The notes under the pieces are model-generated. The model worked only from the letters and a program-made list of their open reading frames with translations, was not told where the DNA came from and ran no database searches. Positions 44,401 through 51,365 of a DNA stretch of 64,000 bases are shown here, in pieces. The translations under genes and the position numbers were made by a program. The stretch is from assembly GCA_963970005.1 (NCBI GenBank), contig CAXAMN010003847.1:65162-129161 (forward strand). Reading direction: 5' to 3'. Position 1 is the stretch's first letter, and every line of letters starts with the position of its first letter. The DNA comes from Durusdinium trenchii (Eukaryota > Sar > Dinophyceae > Suessiales > Symbiodiniaceae).

Positions 44401-45450
44401 CGTTCTGAGATCTTATCCAATAAGAAGGCAATGCAATCTATGTTGGATGAGTGGGGCGGACTCTGGGATGAGGAAACATTCGACGGGTCGTGGCTGAGAG
44501 AATATGATGAGATAGTGGCAACCTCCAAGAAGAAAGGGGAAGAAGTTCACTTAGCAAGAGTACATGGAATATGTGTGGAGAAGAACTACCAACTGCCTGA
44601 CGATGACCCGAAGAGGAAGTTCAAAGGGCGAGGGGTTCTACTCGGAGATCAGGTGAAGAACCAGAACTTCGAGGCAGCATTGTTCCAAGACCTTGGAAAC
44701 TCTCCAGCCACATTCGAAGCTGCTCGATGGGCCGATTTCTACGGTTGCCTGGAAGGTAATGATGTGCAGGTAGCAGACGCCATTAGAGCATATATCCAAG
44801 CATTATTGGGCGGTGTACCGTGTTGGGCTGAACTCCCGTGGGAAGCGTGGCCCAAGCACTTGCAAGACGAGATCACCAGAAGGGGTCTCAAACGTCCTAT
44901 GTGTCGTGTGAACAAAGCATTATACGGACATCCAGACTCTGGAACGATGTGGGAGCAACATTGCGACGAATCTGTACGTGCATTGGAGTTCAAACCCGTC
45001 GGACCAGAATGGCCGTCGATGTATTACCACGAAAAGTTAGACTTGCTGTTAGTGATATATGTGGACGACTTGAAATTGGCAGGGCCCAAGGAGAATCTGA
45101 AGAAAGGTTGGGATCTACTCCGATCCAAGCTACGCATTGAACCGGAAACCGAGGTCGGATTGTATTTAGGATGTGTTTTGTCGAAAGGCGAAGATAAATT
45201 GGCCGATGGTTCCAAAGTCACTACAATGACATATGACATGAGCGCTCTGCTCAAAATGAGCGTGGTCAAGTACCTCGATATAGTCGGTAAGGACACAGTA
45301 TTGAAGAAAGTTGCAACGCCAATGTTACCGGATGTCACAAAGGATCATCCATCGAGAGCACCATGCAGTACCCAAAAGGGACTTGCTGTCACATGCACAT
45401 GGTGTGGTACTTGTTTCTCGCCTGACCAGGCAGCTTCCAAGGCCGGTTAA
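38443..45450 (+). CDS. ORF1: Gag-protease-integrase-reverse transcriptase polyprotein
   Basis: 2335 aa, ATG start 110 nt after the LTR. Residues ~1-120 are Ser/Thr-rich and ~125-490 are charged and coiled-coil-like. A copia Gag-like segment starts near 506 (INIPAWPKIHDLEVWKSQV). Two CCCH zinc fingers follow: C812-C822-C828-H832 and C869-C877-C883-H887. The aspartic protease motif is D1070-T-G. A short HxxxH...CxxC cluster (H1341, H1345, C1352, C1355) precedes an integrase core with D1384, D1445 and E1476. A Lys-rich block lies near 1820-1860. Reverse transcriptase covers ~2035-2300, with D2107 and the YVDD box at 2206-2209. The frame ends 26 codons into the linker before RNase H, so the RT-RNase H unit is split. 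It makes capsid, protease, integrase and RT for replication of the element. Confidence 0.93.
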   Translation: MDQSDASTASFGAAAAAADRMSASHNSSPGTIEVETLTAVREDATGRARSRSPSAHSTPPWGTPRSGRSPRETRRRTDTGAVRVLALQDGSAVPVPSDSEAGDRARASTDNLQLARADGDLNAKCAQLLAEVHMLNHQNAWMVECEQRQNQIIQHETEVHEVVMAHLEECYVEGYGNQRRITQLTESRDCLLSAAHDLQYQMDTDRVAMRDRLTQLGEYADRNSAEMVSQVVNIGTEEIQAISAERDRAVTEVMTTIADAENVKDLCRQELVGLQRQSARNKHEYAEEMKMREAMYANKIKWLSEENEELNNRSNTQDKFILSIREQLKKANEELTQTRIQGSDRPFQPSSAELKKAEVKVNMLEEDILRKERMLKRLQEELIESSASEAQLKVALKLKPPDMGSEPSVENEMMTKLRAELERTEKLLRSEEKEAIEYYEGMMQNQQDMMEFEAHASRLRDERNKYRKRYEEERTSAENAAATEHGAASSSSSGGSKISRKEHEKINIPAWPKIHDLEVWKSQVVAAVVTASGDEKQEDWIQWLSDAFRSPYDPFLLETSGEARFASIDAKLGITLHTIIHAAGERSHDVQLKVRQMMQRRARGTTPGMVKGREMLALIVDSFRSADNVDVMYASKHLFDLKFPGDNQLSRFLGQWDEIISGMDADDMLPDKALRNLLWDKIKDSKVMALDLSVYDNMLDKDPDKTYQKLREIMTKWIRKSIETTNKKEREKAFGNIVKATPAAEKKDPKAKPKNTKTDPPKHDAAPVLPQANPKDHNKKDKKQDRGRSATKSPKGDRGRSATPADTSKIGCAFHFHGKNGCSRGDKCKFSHQEKHKSSAKKPENLKDDRSKSPGGRSSSPKTMKDQVCWNWQKGSCKFGDKCRRQHHAAPATKQEARGKAKPKPAAPAFMLCGDIESDDEDIQPALPNVQQGKLALRFKVRFDDQANVTTFTCDPGNELNNRPLRKKKSEVQKVDTELISSLRALRVSNIAARVAHAKGKMMELFYAEHIAKAWIQITQDEGIEVNVDLSDFNTREVVRKDFVDYTIPGTTMFMAVERYDGPPIRFIMDTGCGHDLISREKVNAMGLTTKEGPKSVSFMTANGVTSTSEMVDINVDELPMRSEAHVLESTPSVFSIGKRCMEQGYSFIWPANQLPYLIDQNANKIPLSVHDNIPYIKVNDDDGRCLPRPDGLATILHRILSGVVHEDEVTTGQETQQEELPPKKPRRRRRKKKDNQKGQDDESDINPAVAGVEGEPEEHGDDRYSPEEEYDGEDPRFDRDHEGQPEEAGGDEHGGDADSERGESDIDEDEEGLLEVDVVDGETRLSKPGVLKNEAKSILHLMTHRYKNPYCKSCVRAKMKHYKTSKGAFKRKLKAFGDLITFDLMNTQKMARDGIMPDKDILVIRDRFTGVIWGYPLKASNSDEVVQAMKHYIGKRKVTNAYSDDAPQFESALKELRIPLDQSLPGRPQNNSLAERNNQFLMLTTSTCLLEAGLPPCFWPFAVECVSHLLNIEKLSDGSSAWLKLHKSEFPGMVIPLGAKVFFKPSDARERDQDHKFDPKSIPGIFAGYVMGTGMNWSRKYKVWAISDFAQQNLGYDAERPLRKLITPHITEKIFQDDGIEFPLKKEYEKLNSTLEGMKVLKERSGSPDAPTNPELPDPGDGDDQDDDDDAPDPPDGDLKSKASEIDAIEDKETEELTEKKKEEYSGPDHYSVGGPGDNIIYLNNDGEHVKIATDGRLYRVGSDGRRLFHNSPRPKDYLTPEEWQKLSVKDRAIAKKAGKHVDKVVDRLSKKAKGLGSSTDKKEDEEPDELLKDLEDAKKGDEGDNEKKPKKDKKDKKTKKDKKSKKEKKSKGKDEKGEGGPSLAMPTTFTEWDTDDDDDDQWSPKSFTSESTCIPSDEEFLTDWDESAMWEDNDDNLAMAAWKTENVYNPLNGQICCCITGDPIDNDVVDEPFPTMPCVVRDTQHRPKLMGNRLFNAVVSRPVSRSEILSNKKAMQSMLDEWGGLWDEETFDGSWLREYDEIVATSKKKGEEVHLARVHGICVEKNYQLPDDDPKRKFKGRGVLLGDQVKNQNFEAALFQDLGNSPATFEAARWADFYGCLEGNDVQVADAIRAYIQALLGGVPCWAELPWEAWPKHLQDEITRRGLKRPMCRVNKALYGHPDSGTMWEQHCDESVRALEFKPVGPEWPSMYYHEKLDLLLVIYVDDLKLAGPKENLKKGWDLLRSKLRIEPETEVGLYLGCVLSKGEDKLADGSKVTTMTYDMSALLKMSVVKYLDIVGKDTVLKKVATPMLPDVTKDHPSRAPCSTQKGLAVTCTWCGTCFSPDQAASKAG
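45426..45450 (+). other. RT/RNase H frame junction (-1 shift zone)
   Basis: ORF1 ends with TAA at 45448-45450. The next frame is open from just after a TGA at 45423-45425, so the two frames overlap for 22 nt. Conserved pol linker sequence continues in the new frame as GRLTDDDVKSDAKEQ, then LMKLLYAARIARFDLLRA, upstream of the first ATG at 45525. A -1 shift (or one inserted base) joins the two halves. No X-XXY-YYZ slippery heptamer is visible. It may be a recoding site of another kind, a recent indel, or a base-calling error. Confidence 0.75.
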
Positions 45451-45524
45451 CAGACGATGACGTCAAGTCTGATGCGAAGGAACAACCTCGTGGTACCCTA
45501 GCGCCTCATGCTGCTAGTCTCCTA

Positions 45525-48500
45525 ATGAAACTGTTGTACGCTGCTAGAATAGCGCGTTTCGACCTGTTAAGGGCCATCAATGTGCTGGCTCGTAATGTGA
45601 CAAAATGGACAGTTGCCGACGATGCTAAATTGCACCACCTGATGTGTTACGTGCATCATTCAGCCGATCAGAAAATGGTAGGTTGGGTCGGTGATTCCAA
45701 AGCAGACCTGTCGTTAGCCCTATTCGCAGATGCGGACTACGCAGGATGTGGTCAATCGTTGAAGTCGACTTCCGGTGCACACATGCATGTCCAAGGCAGA
45801 CGAACTCGTTTCCCGTTGGCAGGAGGTAGCAAACGTCAAGGGTGCGTTAGCCACTCCACCCCGGAGGCTGAGATTGTAGCGGCGGATTACGCATTGAGGA
45901 CACTTGGAATCCCAAGCATCAGTGCATGGGAAACTTTGATGAGGACGCCACCAAGAATAGTCTTTTATGACGATAATCAAGCGATGATCAATGTTATGAG
46001 GAGTGGGAGGAACCCCACGATGCGTCACATGGAGCGCACTCATGGTATTTCCATCACTTGGTTGTATGAGATGTTCAAGCGCGACTATTTGTTGCTCGTA
46101 TATGAGGTTACTGCTCGTATGGCTGCCGATATCCACACTAAAGGGTTCGATGATGCCAACTCATGGAAACATGCGTGCATGCTGATCAATATACTGAGCG
46201 ACGATGGTCTGCGCAGCCAGGCATTGCTCGACTTGATGAAGCCAACTCATGATGGGTTGTCTTACGCCAAGCAGCTCCAGAAAGACCGTCACAGTAAGGT
46301 GCCAACATATCCTTACACCACCATTCCGATTGTCCCGCCACAACTGTATCAGCCGGGACTTTCGAGCAAAGAGGGACTGCAAGAGATCCCTGGATGCGAC
46401 CCCTACGTTATGGTTCGTACTCCCAAGCTGTACAGGCTACGTCCACCACGGGCTCCCCCTGATATGGCATACCTTCGCAGCACTTGGATCCTGCAGGACG
46501 CGCACTGGCAACAGATCGAGGACAAGGTTGACCCTAACTTAGAACCCGTTCGGTTTGACCGCTGGGTAGAACGTGCGTTATTTCAGTTTCATCCTTTGTC
46601 TTCTCCGTTACCCGAAGCATCCGCTCCTGCGTCTGGTCATTTCAACGCTGCGCTCCTTCCACGTCTTTTGTTTAGCTTGCGTCCGCTTGTCCAATGTCGC
46701 GAGTTGCAACAGACTCTCCGTGATTCGTCCTTGTATTTGTCGATTCATCACTGCTCGACCTCTGCACTACATGTGCTCAACGCCCTGACACGCCTTGTGC
46801 ATGGGGGGAATGGGGGGTCTGGGGGGTCTTCGATGATTTTCGACAATTTTGTTTCGGATCCTGAAGAGCAAGAGCACTCAGTTCACGATCATTGGGAGGT
46901 AGACGAAGAAGCTAAAACGCTAACAAGAATACACTCGTCTCCTAGGAGAAAGGCGTTCTGCCCGGGTGACGCACCATCTTGTCCAGTCGACATGTCACGG
47001 ATCAAAGACGATAGGATGACTTACCGTCAAGGAAGTCAGTTCGAGTCGTCAGATTTTGGGGATTGTGTCAAGGACTATTGGCGACACTCAGGTGGAGGTA
47101 CGCATACCAAAACGCACCTCCGATGGATAGGCAAGACTGTGTTCACCCTTAGGGGAAACGACGCTGAATCGGAAAACGAGGAAGCTCAATCGGCTGCAAT
47201 AGCGTTATGTAGCACCCCAAAGCGTATGAAAACGATCCCACTGAAGGATATCATTGTCCCAACGTTCGTCTCCGTCAGCAAAGCCAAGAGCGAGGAGAGC
47301 AAAGAGCACAGAATAGTTGATGTCAACTTGAGACGACATGATGGGGAGATTGCATATCGGTACCAGTTCGTGTTGTGCGAAGAAGATGACAACCTAACCG
47401 CCCGCGACGAGCAGATGGTAATTGATCTGTACGACATAGGTAAAGAACCCGCGTTCATCCTACTGTGTTCAGAGGAATGTAATCACTTCACCCACTTAGC
47501 GGCGAAGCACGATTGCACCATCGTCACTGTATCTCAGAGCGATGACCTCACTTCACCATACGGAATTGCACGTGCGCTCGCAGCAGTACGTTCGGAGAAG
47601 GATGCAGTAATGTTTGCAGGACCCTGTACAGGCGGATCAGCATGGTCTAGATACAACGCCAAAGTCAGCGATGCAATAGCTAAATCCATAGAGCTTAAGC
47701 GAGCGCTATACTGGGACCTTTGGGAACGTTTTGAAACTGTTATGACTCGTGTTTTGAGGATCGGGGCCGCCGCACTGTTTGAACTACCAAGATACTGTGC
47801 CTACTGGAAAGATCAAAGGGTTCAACGTTTGTTGAGCGGCACTGATTGCGACTGTCATGTGTTTGATGGATGTATGTACGGGTTAGGTGCTGAGTTCAAT
47901 GATTCGCACTCCAACAAGAAATTCATCAAGAAACCTTGGGAGATTGTGTCATGGAATCTTGAGTTTGGCGACCAGCTCAGCAGAACATGTGACAAGAGCC
48001 ATAGCCATAGAGATTGTGCAGGTAAGTACACTAAGACTACTCAATTATATAATAAGAAGATAGTCGGCATTATCCTGAAGACCGTGACCAAGAGAATCGC
48101 TGAATTCCAGAAGTCTGAGAAGATGATGCATGCCGTTCCGTGCCTTATGATTCGAGCCTTGGGTAGTTCCTTCAACGAACGATCAGTGTGTGATGCAACA
48201 TCAAACGAGACTGTATACACATGTGATGAGCATGGGGCACAAATATCACACGCGCGACGGATCGAACCACATGGCATTCATGATTTTCAGGCCTGTTGTG
48301 TTTGTTTGTGTGACCACAGCACTGCCTCACCCGTACGCTTCAGCGACGTGGCTATGGCTTCTGTTGGTGGTGTCATGAACTATAACAGCAACACGAGCGG
48401 CTACCCGACTTTCATCATCAAGATCCTCGATGGCCTGGTCGAGATGAAGGAGAGAGGGCAGATCACCCTACCTCCAAGGATGTCGAGGAGTACGCATGGA

Positions 48501-51347
48501 TTGGATGTGGTTGAAGCATGGATTGCCGTCGGCATTCCTCCGCTCGTCCCGTTATCCATCAACTATGCAATGTCCAGGACAAAATCCGATGACACCAAAT
48601 TCTTGACCGCTTCACTGAAGAAGTTAGTGGGCTACATGAACGAGGAAGAGAAGAAAGAGAAAACTGGCGACCTGGCAAGACGCTATAAGCTATCCATGAC
48701 CACCATTAAGGGGCGCTTCGGGAACGATGCGAGTGGGATTTTCAGCAACCTTTCTCGCTACCTTGTGGAGCCTGAGGAGATTGGGGCGATCGATGACTTA
48801 TGGGACGACGTCCGCGACTTCATCAACAGCGGCAGACTCAATGACACTATGGTTGCCTACCAGCAATGGAGGAACCTGTCCGGGTCGGCCAATGAGAGCA
48901 TGAACATGCGTGAAGCCGCGGATCCGTCAGATCACGTCTATGCTACCCGCCTTGAGAGTTACTACACGATCTTCAGCTCGATCTTCTATCACACCTCTGA
49001 CAAACTCACCAATCGAAACGCGAAGGAGAAGGTACAAGAGCTGATAGAGACGGTGAACAGAGAAGTCCGCAACATGGCACTGGCAATAAGGGTCCACAAC
49101 TCGGACAACGCGTTGGACAAGATCCACGTGATCGATGTGCTCGAGGACCTGATTACCAGGAAGAGAGGATTGCCGAAATACCGGTCGGCGGCACAGAACC
49201 ATATGGAGACCTTTCTAGGCTCCATGAGTGTTATGGTGCAATACCTTGACAACTGCAAGCCTCCGGTAGCCATGATAATATCAGAACTCAGATTCATGAG
49301 GGAGAAAGTCATGCCGATGATCAATCAGTGGATCCCGGTTGAACCCACAATGTTTCGAGTTCAGTACAACGCAGCTGCAGCGGAGAGCGGGAGGCAAAAT
49401 GAGTACAACCGGCGGAGCAGCGCCTTCAAATCCTACACCGAATACATCGAGGAGATGAAGAAGAAAATCGAGGACAAAGTTATCCCCTCGTTACCATTTT
49501 GGGATATGCTGGAAAGTGAAGGTCCTGAGCCCCCTGACGTCGCTCATAGGCCAAAGTGGTGCCCGCCGCTTCAGATCTACGGTGACTTTGCTAGGCCGAG
49601 GGCCAAACCAATGCCTCGCGCACCAAGACCTCCTCCACCGTCGTCGTCATTTGAACAGCAGAACTTTTCGGAGCGTCCTTCCGACAGTTCAACTGGACAT
49701 GGGCCGGCGTCCTCTAAGCGGTGGGGAAGGACAGGTGGATCAGAATCCACCGGTGCGGCATCAAGGGACATCTCAGTCACTACATGGTTTAGAATGCCGT
49801 TTCCGATGGGGTCATCCAAGTACTACGTATTTGGGAAAGACTATTTTTCGCGAGACATGAAGGTCTACGCAATGGTCAGCACCAATCAGGTGCCATCCGG
49901 GCACATCGTAGAAGGTCCCTGTACCGTTAACGGACAGATGACATGGTTGCAGTACTTACGAAGGTTGACGTCGTATTTGATGTTCTGGCATGGGGGGTAC
50001 CAAGAGACGGTGATCGATCGGAACTACCACAAAGAAGACGCCCATTGGTTCGCTCAATATACCAACATCTACGACTCAACACAAGTGTCACTTGCTGGAG
50101 GGCTACCATCTCCGAGAACGCTATACAACCTTTGTTACCCAATGGAAGCCAAGGTGAATGATGAAGCGGAATTGGAGCTAAGGATGCGTGAAACATTGAA
50201 GGGCTTCATCCCAAGTGTCACGTGTCAGCCAGCGTCTCGCACCATCGACGGTGGGAGTGTGCACTGTGAGTTCATCGGCGCCATGAAGACCAGTAAGGTG
50301 ATTTTGATGTCTGACTTCGAGTACATCACCAAATCGAATTCCGGAAAACAGACAGTGTTCGCCCAGAGCTTATTGTCACTTGGATGGGATAAGGTCATCA
50401 ACATGTCTTGTACGCCTGAGTACAAGAAAGGAGTGATGACGGATCCATATGGTTTCATCAACTTCGTTCGTGATCGAATTGATGATGTCAAACGCCATGA
50501 ACCCACCTCCATCCATGTGTGGTTGTCGTTGAGCAATCTAGTGACTGCGGGCGAGAAGGGGACATACAAGACTGTGATTGTTCCCACGGACTTCGTTCCA
50601 AGACTCAGGGATGTGATCGTCAAGCTCGACGCATGCTGCCAACTACCTACCTTCGTGAGGATTTGCGCAGACGTGGAGTTTCACCATGCCGTCGGTTCGT
50701 TCGGTCAGATAGCCAACACGATCAAGGACGAGCTGTCGCTGAATGGCATGATGTCCACAACGTCGGACAGATTCTGGCGAGCCATTTCGGTCGCCGGAAG
50801 CGGTCACCCCTACTCTATGAAGTCTGGAACCTCTTTGGTCCACGCTGTCATGGAAAAGTACTTGTTCAGAGAAAAGATGCTCGCTTCTTGCTTTATGGCA
50901 CCGGATCCCTTGACCGAAGCGAATAGCCTCCACGATCCCAACTTGGAACACGTGTTGCAGGACAAAGAGAGGTTGTATCAGTACTTGTTCGGAGATTCCG
51001 TGAGAGGAAGCCATGCTTACCAATCCACTGCGGAGCCTTCAGGTGAGAATGAGTCTGAGAGGAGGAAGAGGGAGAAGGTAAGGAGAGAGAACAAGATGCC
51101 ATGGATGGATGAGTACTGGGGAGTCCTTCAGCCAGAGCCAATATACTCAAGGACTCAAAGGTGGTACGTCATTGATGACTTTAAGGAGGGTGAGGAAATT
51201 TGCTGCGATTACTGTCTGGTCTGCCATCCCATAGACTCCGATTTGAAAGACGATTGCTATGCGGAATGCATCAACGGAGCAGCAAACAGATGCCGTGGGA
51301 TGTCCGCAGAAGACTACGTCCAGAAGCGATTTCATGCATGTGCTTGA
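45525..51347 (+). CDS. ORF2: RNase H plus Rossmann-like Pro-Cys domain and unrecognised regions
   Basis: 1940 aa from ATG; coding really begins near 45426 through the frame junction. Residues ~1-210 are copia RNase H with D69, E116, D150 and D202 (FADADYAG, TPEAE, FYDDNQAM, MAADIHTK). Residues ~665-850 form a domain I have seen in many dinoflagellate copia proteins: alternating hydrophobic strands, GPCTGGSAW with P700-C701, FELPRYCAYW at ~752, FDGCMYGLG near C783, then a Cys/His cluster C822-H826-H828-C831. The strand order and the Pro-Cys turn resemble a Rossmann methyltransferase, but this is inference. Residues ~1000-1400 are helical and unknown. A Pro-rich linker lies near 1365-1390. Residues ~1430-1800 are mixed alpha/beta and unknown. 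The C-terminus is Cys-rich (ICCDYCLVCHP...AECINGAANRC). Confidence 0.85.
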   Translation: MKLLYAARIARFDLLRAINVLARNVTKWTVADDAKLHHLMCYVHHSADQKMVGWVGDSKADLSLALFADADYAGCGQSLKSTSGAHMHVQGRRTRFPLAGGSKRQGCVSHSTPEAEIVAADYALRTLGIPSISAWETLMRTPPRIVFYDDNQAMINVMRSGRNPTMRHMERTHGISITWLYEMFKRDYLLLVYEVTARMAADIHTKGFDDANSWKHACMLINILSDDGLRSQALLDLMKPTHDGLSYAKQLQKDRHSKVPTYPYTTIPIVPPQLYQPGLSSKEGLQEIPGCDPYVMVRTPKLYRLRPPRAPPDMAYLRSTWILQDAHWQQIEDKVDPNLEPVRFDRWVERALFQFHPLSSPLPEASAPASGHFNAALLPRLLFSLRPLVQCRELQQTLRDSSLYLSIHHCSTSALHVLNALTRLVHGGNGGSGGSSMIFDNFVSDPEEQEHSVHDHWEVDEEAKTLTRIHSSPRRKAFCPGDAPSCPVDMSRIKDDRMTYRQGSQFESSDFGDCVKDYWRHSGGGTHTKTHLRWIGKTVFTLRGNDAESENEEAQSAAIALCSTPKRMKTIPLKDIIVPTFVSVSKAKSEESKEHRIVDVNLRRHDGEIAYRYQFVLCEEDDNLTARDEQMVIDLYDIGKEPAFILLCSEECNHFTHLAAKHDCTIVTVSQSDDLTSPYGIARALAAVRSEKDAVMFAGPCTGGSAWSRYNAKVSDAIAKSIELKRALYWDLWERFETVMTRVLRIGAAALFELPRYCAYWKDQRVQRLLSGTDCDCHVFDGCMYGLGAEFNDSHSNKKFIKKPWEIVSWNLEFGDQLSRTCDKSHSHRDCAGKYTKTTQLYNKKIVGIILKTVTKRIAEFQKSEKMMHAVPCLMIRALGSSFNERSVCDATSNETVYTCDEHGAQISHARRIEPHGIHDFQACCVCLCDHSTASPVRFSDVAMASVGGVMNYNSNTSGYPTFIIKILDGLVEMKERGQITLPPRMSRSTHGLDVVEAWIAVGIPPLVPLSINYAMSRTKSDDTKFLTASLKKLVGYMNEEEKKEKTGDLARRYKLSMTTIKGRFGNDASGIFSNLSRYLVEPEEIGAIDDLWDDVRDFINSGRLNDTMVAYQQWRNLSGSANESMNMREAADPSDHVYATRLESYYTIFSSIFYHTSDKLTNRNAKEKVQELIETVNREVRNMALAIRVHNSDNALDKIHVIDVLEDLITRKRGLPKYRSAAQNHMETFLGSMSVMVQYLDNCKPPVAMIISELRFMREKVMPMINQWIPVEPTMFRVQYNAAAAESGRQNEYNRRSSAFKSYTEYIEEMKKKIEDKVIPSLPFWDMLESEGPEPPDVAHRPKWCPPLQIYGDFARPRAKPMPRAPRPPPPSSSFEQQNFSERPSDSSTGHGPASSKRWGRTGGSESTGAASRDISVTTWFRMPFPMGSSKYYVFGKDYFSRDMKVYAMVSTNQVPSGHIVEGPCTVNGQMTWLQYLRRLTSYLMFWHGGYQETVIDRNYHKEDAHWFAQYTNIYDSTQVSLAGGLPSPRTLYNLCYPMEAKVNDEAELELRMRETLKGFIPSVTCQPASRTIDGGSVHCEFIGAMKTSKVILMSDFEYITKSNSGKQTVFAQSLLSLGWDKVINMSCTPEYKKGVMTDPYGFINFVRDRIDDVKRHEPTSIHVWLSLSNLVTAGEKGTYKTVIVPTDFVPRLRDVIVKLDACCQLPTFVRICADVEFHHAVGSFGQIANTIKDELSLNGMMSTTSDRFWRAISVAGSGHPYSMKSGTSLVHAVMEKYLFREKMLASCFMAPDPLTEANSLHDPNLEHVLQDKERLYQYLFGDSVRGSHAYQSTAEPSGENESERRKREKVRRENKMPWMDEYWGVLQPEPIYSRTQRWYVIDDFKEGEEICCDYCLVCHPIDSDLKDDCYAECINGAANRCRGMSAEDYVQKRFHACA
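51345..51347 (+). other. Single in-frame TGA between ORF2 and ORF3
   Basis: ORF2 and ORF3 are in the same frame. Only this TGA (context GCT TGA TTG) separates them, and the frame stays open on both sides from 45426 to 55109. The nearest ATG downstream is at 51366. ORF3 could be made by stop-codon readthrough, by reinitiation or internal entry, or the stop could be a new mutation in a once-fused protein. Confidence 0.8.
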
Positions 51348-51365
51348 TTGCTTCACAACTTCGGC

